Origin: Nonomuraea sp. SBT364
GTDB taxonomy: Bacteria; Actinomycetota; Actinomycetes; Streptosporangiales; Streptosporangiaceae
Assembly: GCF_001083785.1 (NCBI RefSeq)
Contig: NZ_LAVL01000071.1
Location: forward strand, 1 to 40,148
Direction: 5' to 3'
DNA length: 40,148 bases
Shown: one piece after another, positions 1-7,524 of the stretch
How the letters are laid out: each line of letters opens with the position of its first letter
Numbering within the stretch: the first letter of the stretch is position 1
Translations under genes and position numbers: made by a program
Notes under the pieces: model-generated
Told to the model about the DNA's origin: nothing
Databases searched by the model: none
What the model saw: only the letters and a program-made list of their open reading frames with translations

Positions 1-140
1 GCCGCCGAGGAGGCCGGTGGCGGGTCGGCCGGCAGCGCCGTGCGGGGCTCGTCGCCGCAGCCCGCGACGACGGCCATGAGGACGGCCGCCGTCAGGGCGG
101 GGACGAGGGCGGGCGGGGCGGGACTCGGGCGTACCTGCAT
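1..140 (-). CDS. Putative lipoprotein, N-terminal part (runs off the left edge)
   Basis: An ATG at 140 reading leftwards opens a frame with no stop to the window edge (46 full codons). The N-terminus has a few charged residues, a hydrophobic stretch at about residues 11-26 and a lipobox ending V-A-G-C, with Cys28 as the lipidation site. It is followed by a Pro/Ala-rich linker. This is the pattern of a secreted, membrane-anchored lipoprotein. The function lies outside the window. The frame is supported by the signal sequence rather than by homology. Confidence 0.6.
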   Translation of the reverse strand, partial: MQVRPSPAPPALVPALTAAVLMAVVAGCGDEPRTALPADPPPASSA

Positions 141-204
141 GACGGGCCAACCTACCCAACCCGGGCCCGGAGGCGGCGCGAACCCCCGCCGACAGGCCCG
201 GCCG

Positions 205-894
205 TCAGTCCGGTGTGCCGAGTTCGACGCAGCAGGCGCCCTCGCGGGGGCGCAGGGCGGCGTCGACGGCGGCGGCGCCGAGGCCGTCGAGGAACGCGGC
301 CAGGAACGCGTGGTTGATCGCGCACACCAGGTCGGGATCTTCGGCGGCCAGCGGGTGGAACGGGCAGTTGCGCAGCCGCACGAGCGTCGGGGTGACGCGC
401 TCCGGCTCGAAGCCGTGGCCTTCGAGGGTCTGCCCGGCGCAGGTCAGCGCCCGTTCGGCACCGAGCCGCCCGGGTTTGAGCCGGTCGCGTTCGGCCTCGC
501 CGAGGGCGCGGCCGCGCAGGCCGGCGACGCGGAGCGCGGCGTCGCGGCCGGACTCCCCGGGGGCCTGGGCCCGTACGGCCTCCAGGAGGATGGCGGCGAG
601 CAGGCCGTGCTCGCGCTGCGGGATGCTGACCCGCACGTCGAGGCCGGCGGGCTCGTAGACCTTGGGGGCGCGGCCGACGCGGCGGGCGCCCGGCGGCTGC
701 GCGTAGCGGGCGGTGAGCAGGCCGACGTCGACGAGCTTGTCGAGGTGGAAGGCGGCGAGCTTGCGGGAGATGCCGACGCTGGCGGCGGCCTCGTCGCGGG
801 TCACGGGCGCGGCGGCGCGGCGGATGAAGTCGTACATGCGGCGGCGCAGGTCGTCGCCGAGCGCCGCGACGGCGTCAAGCGCGGGTTGGCTCAC
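205..894 (-). CDS. ArsR-type (COG2345-like) winged-helix regulator with C-terminal cysteines
   Basis: 229 aa from a GTG start. Residues 1-70 form a winged HTH (VTRDEAAASVGISRKLAAFHLDKL). The C-terminal half carries the motif NCPFHPLA, then a Cys 13 residues later, and a final CC pair near the end. This arrangement resembles the COG2345/SufR group, in which C-terminal cysteines bind an iron-sulfur cluster. The C-X13-C spacing matches part of the cyanobacterial SufR pattern, but the full four-cysteine pattern is not obvious, so cluster binding is only a possibility. It diverges from the DUF2231 membrane gene at 993, across a 98-bp region with inverted repeats, so autoregulation and control of that operon are likely. 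The GTG sits 6 bases after a TATTCT hexamer, so its mRNA is probably leaderless. Confidence 0.85.
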   Translation of the reverse strand: MSQPALDAVAALGDDLRRRMYDFIRRAAAPVTRDEAAASVGISRKLAAFHLDKLVDVGLLTARYAQPPGARRVGRAPKVYEPAGLDVRVSIPQREHGLLAAILLEAVRAQAPGESGRDAALRVAGLRGRALGEAERDRLKPGRLGAERALTCAGQTLEGHGFEPERVTPTLVRLRNCPFHPLAAEDPDLVCAINHAFLAAFLDGLGAAAVDAALRPREGACCVELGTPD

Positions 895-900
895 ATTCCG

Positions 901-928
901 AGAATAACACCCATTCGGGTACGTCGAA
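901..928 (-). promoter_or_regulatory. Promoter of the COG2345-type regulator, leaderless
   Basis: On the minus strand TTCGAC (928-923) and TATTCT (906-901) are separated by 16 bp. The -10 ends 6 bases before the GTG at 894, so transcription would start at or next to the start codon. No Shine-Dalgarno sequence is present. Confidence 0.45.
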
Positions 929-952
929 TCTCCTGCTATTGACGGCTGAGGC

Positions 953-979
953 GAGTTTCACTAAAACTCATTGGTGAAA
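953..979. promoter_or_regulatory. Overlapping inverted repeats, candidate operator
   Basis: GAGTTT (953-958) and AAACTC (964-969) form a 6-bp inverted repeat around 5 bp. TTTCAC (956-961) and GTGAAA (974-979) form a second one around 12 bp, overlapping the first. They lie just upstream of the AGGAGG ribosome site of the gene at 993, in the divergent region shared with the ArsR-type regulator. Binding by that regulator is inferred. Confidence 0.4.
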
Positions 980-992
980 TAGGAGGTGGGCC

Positions 993-1493
993 ATGTCCAG
1001 TCCGCTGTTGCGGGCCAAGCGTCCTTCTACGCCGCTCGCGGGGCCGTACGGGCATCCGCTGCATCCGATGCTGGTGACCGTGCCGATCGGCGCCTGGGTG
1101 GCGAGCCTGGTCTTCGACCTGGCGTCGCTCGTGGTGGGTGACGCGGGGTTCCTGGCGAAGGGGGCGCTCTGGCTGATCGCGATCGGCGTGATCGGCGCGG
1201 TGGCGGCGGCCGCGTTCGGGTTCCTCGACTTCCTGGGCATCGAGCCCGGCACGGCGGCGTTCCGCACGGCGGTGGCGCACCTGGGGCTCAACCTGGCCGT
1301 CACCGCCCTGTTCGGGGCGGCGTGGGCGTGGCGCGCCCCGGGCGGGCCGGTGGGCGCGGGTCAGCTCGCCCTGTCGGCGGCCGGGCTGGCCGTGCTGGCG
1401 GTGTCGGGGGCCCTGGGCGGCAGGCTCGCCTACCGGTACGGCGTCCGGGTGGCCGACGAGGCCACGCAGGCCGGCGGCTTCCAGCGATCGTGA
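993..1493 (+). CDS. DUF2231 family membrane protein
   Basis: 166 aa. The N-terminal motif GHPLHPMLVTVPIGAW is the signature of DUF2231 membrane proteins. About four hydrophobic segments follow. A strong AGGAGGTGG lies 4-12 bases before the ATG. The function of the family is not established; members often sit near redox or heme-linked genes. It heads a short run with the membrane protein at 1510 and the ArsC-like protein at 1896, opposite the cysteine-containing regulator at 205-894. Confidence 0.85.
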   Translation: MSSPLLRAKRPSTPLAGPYGHPLHPMLVTVPIGAWVASLVFDLASLVVGDAGFLAKGALWLIAIGVIGAVAAAAFGFLDFLGIEPGTAAFRTAVAHLGLNLAVTALFGAAWAWRAPGGPVGAGQLALSAAGLAVLAVSGALGGRLAYRYGVRVADEATQAGGFQRS

Positions 1494-1509
1494 GGAGAAG
1501 GAGTACACC

Positions 1510-1899
1510 ATGGGCACCACAGCGCTCGTCACCTGGATCGTCACCGCGCTCGGCGGGTTGTTCATGCTGGGCGTCTGGCTCTCGCGCCGCCGCGACGGCG
1601 CGTCCGGCCGGTTCCCGGTGCCGGTCGTCTCGGGGCACTTCCTGCTCGCCGCGGCCGGTCTGGTCGTCTGGATCGCGTACCTGGTGACCGGCGCCCCGGC
1701 GCTGGCCTGGGCGGCGCTGGTCATCCTGGTCCCGGTCGCGCTGCTGGGCTTCGTCCTGCTGGCCCGCTGGATCCCGGCGCGCCGCACCGCCGCGCCCGAG
1801 GCGGGCATCCCGGTCGCCGTGGTCGTGGGGCACGGCCTGCTCGCGGTCGCCACGCTGGTGCTCGTCCTGCTCACCGCCGTGGCCTCGGCCGGGGGATGA
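1510..1899 (+). CDS. Small integral membrane protein, unknown function
   Basis: 129 aa with four predicted membrane segments (about residues 5-25, 38-60, 66-86 and 104-125) and short charged loops (SRRRDG, ARRT). AGGAGAAGGAG precedes the ATG. It starts 16 bp after the DUF2231 gene, and its stop overlaps the next start as ATGA, so it belongs to the same operon. No catalytic motif is visible and I do not recognise the family. Confidence 0.8.
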   Translation: MGTTALVTWIVTALGGLFMLGVWLSRRRDGASGRFPVPVVSGHFLLAAAGLVVWIAYLVTGAPALAWAALVILVPVALLGFVLLARWIPARRTAAPEAGIPVAVVVGHGLLAVATLVLVLLTAVASAGG

Positions 1900-2264
1900 T
1901 GCGGTCCATGGAGATCTGGATCAACCCCGCGTGCTCCAAGTGCCGTTCCGCGCTGTCGGTCCTGGACGCGGAGCGGGCCGCGTACACCGTGCGCCGCTAC
2001 CTGGACGACCCGCCGACGGAGAGCGAGATCCGCCAGGTGCTGTTCAGGCTGGGCCTGGAGCCGTGGGACATCACCCGAACCGAAGAGCCCAGGGCGGCGG
2101 AGCTCGGCATGGACCGCTGGCCGCGCGACGCCGGCGGCCGCGACCGCTGGGTCGCGGCGCTGGCCGCCAACCCGATCCTCATCCAGCGGCCGATCATCAC
2201 GGCCGAGGACGGGCCGACGGTGATCGCGCGCACCGAGGAGGCGGTGCGGTCCGTGCTGGGGTGA
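1896..2264 (+). CDS. ArsC/Spx-like thioredoxin-fold protein (putative arsenate reductase)
   Basis: 122 aa. The N-terminus INPACSKCRSAL matches the active-site loop of ArsC-family proteins (NPxC..R), followed by the helical region and the motif ILIQRPII, which corresponds to the family's conserved 'L..RPI' segment. The family reduces arsenate with glutathione or glutaredoxin, or acts as a thiol-based regulator; a CxxC here (C-S-K-C) could favour a disulfide cycle. No ars genes are nearby, so arsenate as substrate is uncertain. The first ATG (1896) overlaps the preceding stop; the third ATG (1908) is an equally reasonable start, directly before MEIWINP. Confidence 0.8.
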   Translation: MMRSMEIWINPACSKCRSALSVLDAERAAYTVRRYLDDPPTESEIRQVLFRLGLEPWDITRTEEPRAAELGMDRWPRDAGGRDRWVAALAANPILIQRPIITAEDGPTVIARTEEAVRSVLG

Positions 2265-2286
2265 GGCCCGCGAGGAGCCTCACCCC
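2258..2286. terminator. Bidirectional hairpin between convergent genes
   Basis: GGGGTGAGGC (2258-2267) and GCCTCACCCC (2277-2286) form a perfect 10-bp stem with a 9-base loop. It sits exactly between the stop of the ArsC-like gene and the stop of the M36 peptidase. There is no T-run, as is common for actinomycete terminators. Confidence 0.7.
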
Positions 2287-2295
2287 ATGGACGGT

Positions 2296-5193
2296 CTAGT
2301 ACGAGAACGCCTGGAACTCGGCGGCCCGTACCTGGTCGCGCTGCGGGCTGGCCGTGGCGCAGTCCGTCGCGGAGTTGGGATCGGCGTCCTGCTCGCCGGC
2401 GTAGAGCGGGTTGCCGGTGCACTGGGTGGTGAGCGTGCGGAGCATCAGGTGGGTCGCCGACGTGGTGGGCACCCGGAACGACTCGATGAGCAGGTCGGCG
2501 CCCCGGGGACGCGGCAGCGAGGTCTGGAACGCGTCCGCGTCACTGGTGTAGATCTTCTTGAAACTGGCCGGGTCCGCGCAGTCCTGCTGGCAGGCGAGCA
2601 CCTCGAAGGAGCGCAGCGCGGAGAACCGGTTCTGGCCGCCCGGGTCGGCCGGGTCGCCGACGTTGGGCCTGAGCATCGCGCTCACCTGGACGCGGCGGAT
2701 CTTGACGGGGTCGTCGCCCGCCAGGTCCACGGTGACCGACTTGCCCGCCGGCGCGCCGGTGAGCGAGGCCCAGTTCGTCGCCTCGGTGTCGTCGATCAGC
2801 CTGGCCTGGTTGACGCCGTCGCCGGTGGCGGCCGCGCCGGCGGTCGCCGAGGCGTGGTTGCGGGTCAGCGGCAGCGGGAGCGGGAGCGTCACGCCGCCGA
2901 TCACGACGAACTTCAGCCGCCTGTGCCCGAACCCGTCGCCGGCCACCACGAAGTCGTAGACGCCGGGCGTCATCTTGACGGTGTCGCCCAGGTCCGTGGC
3001 CGGGTCGGTGTCGGCGACGGGGACCGCGCGGGCCTCGTAGTCGCCGACGTAGAGCCGCAGCGCCGCGTCCTTCGCCTCGCCGAGCGGCTTGAGCCGCAGG
3101 GAGCCGTTCTTGCCTTCGGGGTCGACGAAGCTGGGGACCGGGTCGGGGTCGTTGGAGCCGTTGCTGGCCGCGCCCTCGCCCAGGCCGTGCTCGGCGAACG
3201 CGCGCCACATGATGTCCTGGTTCTTGCCGCCGAACCGGATGGCGTCGGCGGCGAGCAGGGCGTCGCGGTGGTCGACGTAGCTGACCGCGCCGGAGGCCAT
3301 GAGCAGCAGCGCGTCGAACGACACCTGCGCCCAGCGCCGGTTGCCCGGGCACCGCTCGACCGGGGTGCGGCCGTCGGCGCACGCCTGCTGCTGCCTGGCG
3401 GTGCCCTTGCCGTACCGCTTGACGAACGCGGCGCGCACGTCGTACTGGGTCGCCGTCCAGATCTCGCCGTCGGCGTGCACCTGCTGGCCGACGATGTCGT
3501 AGGCGATGTCGCTGTAGTTGAGCGGCGACCTGGACATGTCGTAGTTGCGGATGCCGCGCGTGGCGTCGCCGGTGACGTACCCGCCGGTGACGTACGGGGT
3601 GTCGCCGCGCGGGCGGAACCCGTACTCGAACAGGTACTCCATCGCGATCAGGTCGGAGGTGCTCTCGTTCATGGCGCCGGCCTGGGCGCCGCTCCAGCCG
3701 GCGTTCGGGCCGCCGATCATGCGGCCGGAGATCGCGTGGCTGTATTCGTGCCCGATGACCGACATGTCGTAGTCGCCGTCCACGCAGGGCGCGTAGAAGG
3801 CGCCGGCGATCGGCTGCCACAGGTACATGTTGGTGATCGGCGCGACCCCGTCGGGGCCGGTGATCTGGTTGGCGTTGTCGCGCACGCTCAGGACGCGGGC
3901 GCCGGCCTGGGCGTTGCCCTGCTCGAGGTCGTCGCCGAGGCCGCCCCGGTCGCCGTTGTCGTCCTGCATGTTCCACGCGCCCTCGGTGAAGCCGAGCCGG
4001 TAGGACCAGTCGTGCATGCGGTTGTGCATGGCGTGCAGGTTGGCGATCGACGCCTCGAGGTCGTTCTCGCCCGGCTGGTCGAACACGGCCGGGTCGCACT
4101 TGGCCTCGTACCAGGTGTTGCGCCACGGGTAGACGTAGTCGCGGCTGGGCGTGGCCACGTTGGACCGGGTGCCGACGGTGAACGGGTCGCCGCTGGCCCG
4201 GTTCTCGAAGGTGTGGGCCGCGTTGCCCTTGCTGGTGTTCGTGGGCGTGCCGGTGGCGTGGTCGACGTCCCACGCCTTGCCGGTGGCCGGGTCGCCGCCG
4301 ACGACGTAATCGCAGCCGGGGCCGGCCGCGTGGCACCAGATGTCGCGCGTGTCGGCCGAGGAGTAGTCGGCGGGCGGGTTGGCCGGGAAGGCCGCCCACT
4401 GCGGGTTGTCCGGGTCGAAGTGGTGGTCGACCAGGTTCTCCCTGACGAGGATGGCGCCGCTGACGGCGTCCACGTGCGTGGTGTAGGCGGCGGCTTCCTC
4501 CTGGCCGCCGCCGATCAGGACGACCTGGTAGGCGCTGTGCACGCCGTCGGCCGCCGGGACGGCCACCGCGGTGACCTGCTTGGTGGTGGCCGAGGCCAGG
4601 TCGATGCCGCCGTCCCTGGCGGCGATCTCCAGCGCCTGCTGCTCGCTGATCGCCGCGGCGGGCGGCGCCGCCGTGTCGCGTGACAGCGACGAGGTGACGT
4701 GCCGGACCTTCCCGTCCGCCACGCCGACGGCCACCAGGCCGTCGACCCCGGCGGGCAGGTCGCCGAAGCGCTGCCGCAGCAGCACGGCGTGGCCTTCCCC
4801 GATGGGGTTGACCGCGACCCGTTCCAGCGCGTCGACGGACGCGCCGGACAGCCCGAAGAGCGTCTCGTTGGCCTTCAGGTACGCGCGCGCGGCCTGTTCG
4901 GGATCCGCGCCGAGTCCTTCGGCGAGCGGCTCCGCGGCGGTCACGACGGCCGGGGTGCCGAGCGCGTTCCAGCGGACCTGCCCCGCCGGCGCGCTGCGGG
5001 CCACCCCGGCGGGCGGCGGGACCGTGCCCCGCCTGTTGTCCAGGTCGGGCTTGCCGTGGTTCTCGCCTTGGAAATCATGGACCTCGACGGCCTGCCCGCC
5101 GGGCTCGCCTTGCGCGGCACCGGCCAGGGGCAGGGCCGAGGCCGTGAGGGCGACGACCAGAAATGTGCTGCGTAACCAGGGTCTAGCTGACAC
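2296..5193 (-). CDS. Secreted M36 (fungalysin-type) metallopeptidase with C-terminal discoidin-like domain
   Basis: 965 aa from the GTG at 5193. This start was chosen because AGGAGG lies 6 bases upstream and the next residues form a clean signal peptide (to about residue 27); a longer frame to 5253 has no ribosome site. Order: signal peptide, FTP/PepSY-type propeptide (about 80-255), M36 catalytic domain, a beta-rich segment (about 695-775), and a discoidin (F5/8 type C)-like domain (about 780-965). The zinc site is HEYSH (H482, E483, H486), with the downstream NESTSD supplying Glu510. M36 enzymes are extracellular zinc endopeptidases activated by loss of the propeptide. The gene stands alone downstream of the RsbP-like gene, 120 bp away, with its own leader. 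Confidence 0.92.
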   Translation of the reverse strand: MSARPWLRSTFLVVALTASALPLAGAAQGEPGGQAVEVHDFQGENHGKPDLDNRRGTVPPPAGVARSAPAGQVRWNALGTPAVVTAAEPLAEGLGADPEQAARAYLKANETLFGLSGASVDALERVAVNPIGEGHAVLLRQRFGDLPAGVDGLVAVGVADGKVRHVTSSLSRDTAAPPAAAISEQQALEIAARDGGIDLASATTKQVTAVAVPAADGVHSAYQVVLIGGGQEEAAAYTTHVDAVSGAILVRENLVDHHFDPDNPQWAAFPANPPADYSSADTRDIWCHAAGPGCDYVVGGDPATGKAWDVDHATGTPTNTSKGNAAHTFENRASGDPFTVGTRSNVATPSRDYVYPWRNTWYEAKCDPAVFDQPGENDLEASIANLHAMHNRMHDWSYRLGFTEGAWNMQDDNGDRGGLGDDLEQGNAQAGARVLSVRDNANQITGPDGVAPITNMYLWQPIAGAFYAPCVDGDYDMSVIGHEYSHAISGRMIGGPNAGWSGAQAGAMNESTSDLIAMEYLFEYGFRPRGDTPYVTGGYVTGDATRGIRNYDMSRSPLNYSDIAYDIVGQQVHADGEIWTATQYDVRAAFVKRYGKGTARQQQACADGRTPVERCPGNRRWAQVSFDALLLMASGAVSYVDHRDALLAADAIRFGGKNQDIMWRAFAEHGLGEGAASNGSNDPDPVPSFVDPEGKNGSLRLKPLGEAKDAALRLYVGDYEARAVPVADTDPATDLGDTVKMTPGVYDFVVAGDGFGHRRLKFVVIGGVTLPLPLPLTRNHASATAGAAATGDGVNQARLIDDTEATNWASLTGAPAGKSVTVDLAGDDPVKIRRVQVSAMLRPNVGDPADPGGQNRFSALRSFEVLACQQDCADPASFKKIYTSDADAFQTSLPRPRGADLLIESFRVPTTSATHLMLRTLTTQCTGNPLYAGEQDADPNSATDCATASPQRDQVRAAEFQAFSY

Positions 5194-5268
5194 CGTTGTC
5201 CTCCTGCACGCCGTGGGGACGCGTATGACACGCGCCTTCGCAAGAGGTAACACCGGTTCTATTGCGTG

Positions 5269-5280
5269 ACAAGATCTTGT
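5269..5280. promoter_or_regulatory. 12-bp perfect palindrome upstream of the M36 peptidase
   Basis: ACAAGATCTTGT is a perfect palindrome 76 bp upstream of the GTG. On the minus strand it overlaps TTGTCA (5272-5267), a plausible -35 element; 17 bp on, the hexamer TACCTC is a poor -10. It could be an operator. Nothing in the window identifies the binding protein. Confidence 0.3.
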
Positions 5281-5312
5281 AAAGGCCGAGATATCGGCGT
5301 ATAGGGGGACCG

Positions 5313-6623
5313 TCAGCGGCCGGGGCGGCGGCCCGCACCGGTCGTCCCCGCGTCCGGTGTCACCCCCAGGGCCAGCAGCGCGGCGTCGTCGTCGAGCCCC
5401 TCTCCCAGCTCGTCCAGCAGCGCGGCCATCGCGCCGATGACGCCGCCGGGCGTCGCCGGCGCGAGGTGCCCGGCGAAGGTGAGCAGGGCCTGGTCCCCGT
5501 AACGGCCCTCGTCGTCCGAATGCCCGTCTGTGCCCCCGTCTGTGCTTTCGTGGGTGCGCGCCTCGATCAGCCCGTCGGTGTAGAGCAGCAGCGTGTCGCC
5601 GGGCCGCAGCTCGGCGACCACCGTGACCGAGGGCGCCTCGGGCAGCAGGCCGATGAGCACGCCGCCGGTCGTCGGCAGGTAGTCAGCCCCGCCCCCGGCA
5701 CGCAGCATGACCGGCGGAGGGTGACCGCCGCTGGCGAACGTGACCGCGAACCCGTCACCGGCCCGCGTGAGCACACCCGTGATGATCGTGCAGTAGTGGG
5801 TTTCCTCACCGGCCTGGCCCTCGTACATCGCGGTGTTGAGGATGGCCAGCAGGCTGGCGGGATCGGAGTCGTGCAGGGCGGCGGCCCGCAGCGTGTAGCG
5901 GGCCAGGGAGGCGACGGCCGCGGCGCCGGGCCCGTGACCGCTCACGTCGCCGAGGAAGAACCCCCAGCGCCCGTCCCCCAGCGGATAGAGGTCGTAGAAG
6001 TCGCCGCCCAGGTCGTCGGGCGAGGCCGTGTGGTAGTGAGCGGCGACCGCCAGCCCCGGCACGTCCGGCAGCGCGGGCGGCAGCAAGCTGCGCCGGAGCG
6101 TGGCGAGCACCTCCTGCAGCCGCCGGCGCTCCTGCTGGGCGTCCTCGCGCGCCCGGTCGGCGGCGGCGCGGGCGGCCTCGGCCGCTTCGCGTGCGCGCAG
6201 CAGCTCGATCTCGTACGCGCGCCGGTCGCCCGCGTCGAAGACGGTGCTGCGGATCAGCAACGGCCGGCCGTCGGCGCCGGCCCTGACCTTGGAGGTCACC
6301 AGGACCGGCAGCCGCGCCCCGGCGGCGGTCCTGAGCTCCAGGGCGATGCCGCCGATCTCGCCCTGCATGCGCAGCAGCGGGGCGAAATGGGTCTCGTGGT
6401 AGAGCTTGCCGCCGACGGTGAGCAGGTCGGCGAAGCGCATCCGGCCCACGACCTCGTCGCGGGCGCGGCCGAGCCAGGTCAGCAGCGTTCGGTTGATCTT
6501 GACGATCCGGCCGTCCATCAGCGTGGACACATAGCCGCAGGGGGCGTTCTCGTACAGGTCCGCGGGGTTGTCCTCCAGCAGCGCCGCGAACTCCGGCTCG
6601 TCCCGGTGGTCCCCCGCCCTCAC
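5313..6623 (-). CDS. rsbP: RsbP-like PAS-PP2C serine/threonine phosphatase
   Basis: 436 aa (GTG start). PAS domain at about residues 20-135, coiled-coil linker at 136-175 (Ala/Arg/Glu-rich), SpoIIE-type PP2C domain at 185-420. Metal-binding motifs are intact: GGDFYDL (Asp208), GDVSGHGPGAA (Asp226), LYTDGLIEA (Asp350) and DDDAALLAL (Asp411-413). Such enzymes dephosphorylate anti-sigma-factor antagonists. The gene begins 6 bp after the RsbQ-like gene, and the domain order matches RsbP of Bacillus subtilis, which RsbQ activates during energy stress. No anti-sigma factor, antagonist or sigma gene is in the window, so its partner is unknown. An acidic insert with repeated Asp/Gly/Thr follows the third motif (about 357-373). 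The symbol rests on synteny and domains. Confidence 0.85.
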   Translation of the reverse strand: MRAGDHRDEPEFAALLEDNPADLYENAPCGYVSTLMDGRIVKINRTLLTWLGRARDEVVGRMRFADLLTVGGKLYHETHFAPLLRMQGEIGGIALELRTAAGARLPVLVTSKVRAGADGRPLLIRSTVFDAGDRRAYEIELLRAREAAEAARAAADRAREDAQQERRRLQEVLATLRRSLLPPALPDVPGLAVAAHYHTASPDDLGGDFYDLYPLGDGRWGFFLGDVSGHGPGAAAVASLARYTLRAAALHDSDPASLLAILNTAMYEGQAGEETHYCTIITGVLTRAGDGFAVTFASGGHPPPVMLRAGGGADYLPTTGGVLIGLLPEAPSVTVVAELRPGDTLLLYTDGLIEARTHESTDGGTDGHSDDEGRYGDQALLTFAGHLAPATPGGVIGAMAALLDELGEGLDDDAALLALGVTPDAGTTGAGRRPGR

Positions 6624-6629
6624 ACCGCC

Positions 6630-7433
6630 TCACACGCCTTCACGGGCGAAGGCGGCGATGGCGCCGGCGGTGGCCTCCGGGGCGCTGAGCTGCGGGCAGT
6701 GGCCGGTGGCCGCCAGCGTGACGAGCCGGCTGCCCGGGATCGCGTGATGCACGTACGCGCCCACCTCGCGCGGGGCGATCATGTCCTCGGCGCACTCCAG
6801 GATCAGCGTCGGCACCCGGACGGTGGCCAGGTCGGCGCGGCTGTCGGCGAGGAACGTGGTGCGCGCGAACACCCGGGCGATGTTCGGGTCGGTCCGGCAG
6901 AAGCTGTTGGTCAGCTCCTCCCCCAGCTCCGGCCGGTCCGGGTTGCCCATGATCAGCGGCGCCATGGTGGCCGACCAGCCCAGGTAGTTGGCCTCCAGGG
7001 AGGCGAGCAGCTCGTCGATGTCCTGTTCGCTGAACCCGCCCCGGTAGCCCTCGTCGTCGATGTAGCGGGGCGAGGGGACGAGCAGCACCAGGCCGGCGAA
7101 CCGGCCGGGCTCGCGGGCCGCGCTCATCACCCCGACCATGGCACTGACCGAGTGGCCCACGAACACCAGGTCGCGCAGGTCGAGATCGCGGCAGATGTCG
7201 AGGACGTCGCCGGCGTAGCCGTCGAGGGTGGCATACCGTTCCTCGCGCCAGGCGGACACGTCGGAGCGGCCGGAGCCGACGTAGTCGAACAGCACCACCC
7301 GGAACTCCTCGGCGAGGACGGGCGCGACCAGCCGCCACAGGTTCTGGTCGCACCCGAAACCGTGGGCGAGCATGACCGCCCGCCCGCCTTCCGGCCCGAT
7401 GACCCGGACATTGTTCCGGCTCCGCACATCCAT
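6630..7433 (-). CDS. rsbQ: RsbQ-like alpha/beta hydrolase (energy-stress signalling)
   Basis: 267 aa from the ATG at 7433. The family signature is extensive: RNNVRV, AHGFGCDQNLWR, FDYVGSGRSD, FVGHSVSAM, PSPRY, GGF, SFCRTDPNIAR and GHCPQLS. The catalytic triad is Ser95, Asp217 and His245, close to Ser96/Asp219/His247 of B. subtilis RsbQ. RsbQ acts on an unknown small hydrophobic compound and is needed for RsbP activity; the same fold underlies the plant strigolactone and karrikin receptors. The gene directly precedes the RsbP-like PAS phosphatase, as in Bacillus. A start 8 codons earlier (7457) is possible, but a GATAAT box sits 6 bases before the ATG chosen, suggesting a leaderless transcript. 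Confidence 0.9.
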   Translation of the reverse strand: MDVRSRNNVRVIGPEGGRAVMLAHGFGCDQNLWRLVAPVLAEEFRVVLFDYVGSGRSDVSAWREERYATLDGYAGDVLDICRDLDLRDLVFVGHSVSAMVGVMSAAREPGRFAGLVLLVPSPRYIDDEGYRGGFSEQDIDELLASLEANYLGWSATMAPLIMGNPDRPELGEELTNSFCRTDPNIARVFARTTFLADSRADLATVRVPTLILECAEDMIAPREVGAYVHHAIPGSRLVTLAATGHCPQLSAPEATAGAIAAFAREGV

Positions 7434-7439
7434 ACAGGA

Positions 7440-7445
7440 ATTATC
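7440..7445 (-). promoter_or_regulatory. -10 box of the rsbQ-rsbP transcript
   Basis: GATAAT on the minus strand, 6 bases before the rsbQ ATG, which implies a leaderless message. I see no good -35 element. Confidence 0.4.
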
Positions 7446-7482
7446 GCATCTGCGCATGTCAGAGCCGTGGAGCGGCGGCGGC

Positions 7483-7516
7483 CGAAGCCTCGCTGCGGCT
7501 GGTCAGCGAGGCTTCG
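7483..7516 (-). terminator. Hairpin terminator after the glycoside hydrolase pair
   Basis: CGAAGCCTCGCT (7483-7494) and AGCGAGGCTTCG (7505-7516) form a perfect 12-bp stem with a 10-base loop, 9 bp past the stop at 7525. No T-run. It separates the glycan locus from rsbQ. Confidence 0.75.
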
Positions 7517-7524
7517 TCATGCCG

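Noticed and set aside
1896..2264. Arsenic-resistance operon
   Set aside because: Only an ArsC-like protein is present; there is no arsenite exporter or arsenite-type ArsR with the usual metal site, so the function is left open.
2287..4683. A 798-codon plus-strand frame opposite the M36 peptidase
   Set aside because: Low-complexity composition and no motif; the minus strand carries HEXXH, propeptide and ribosome site.
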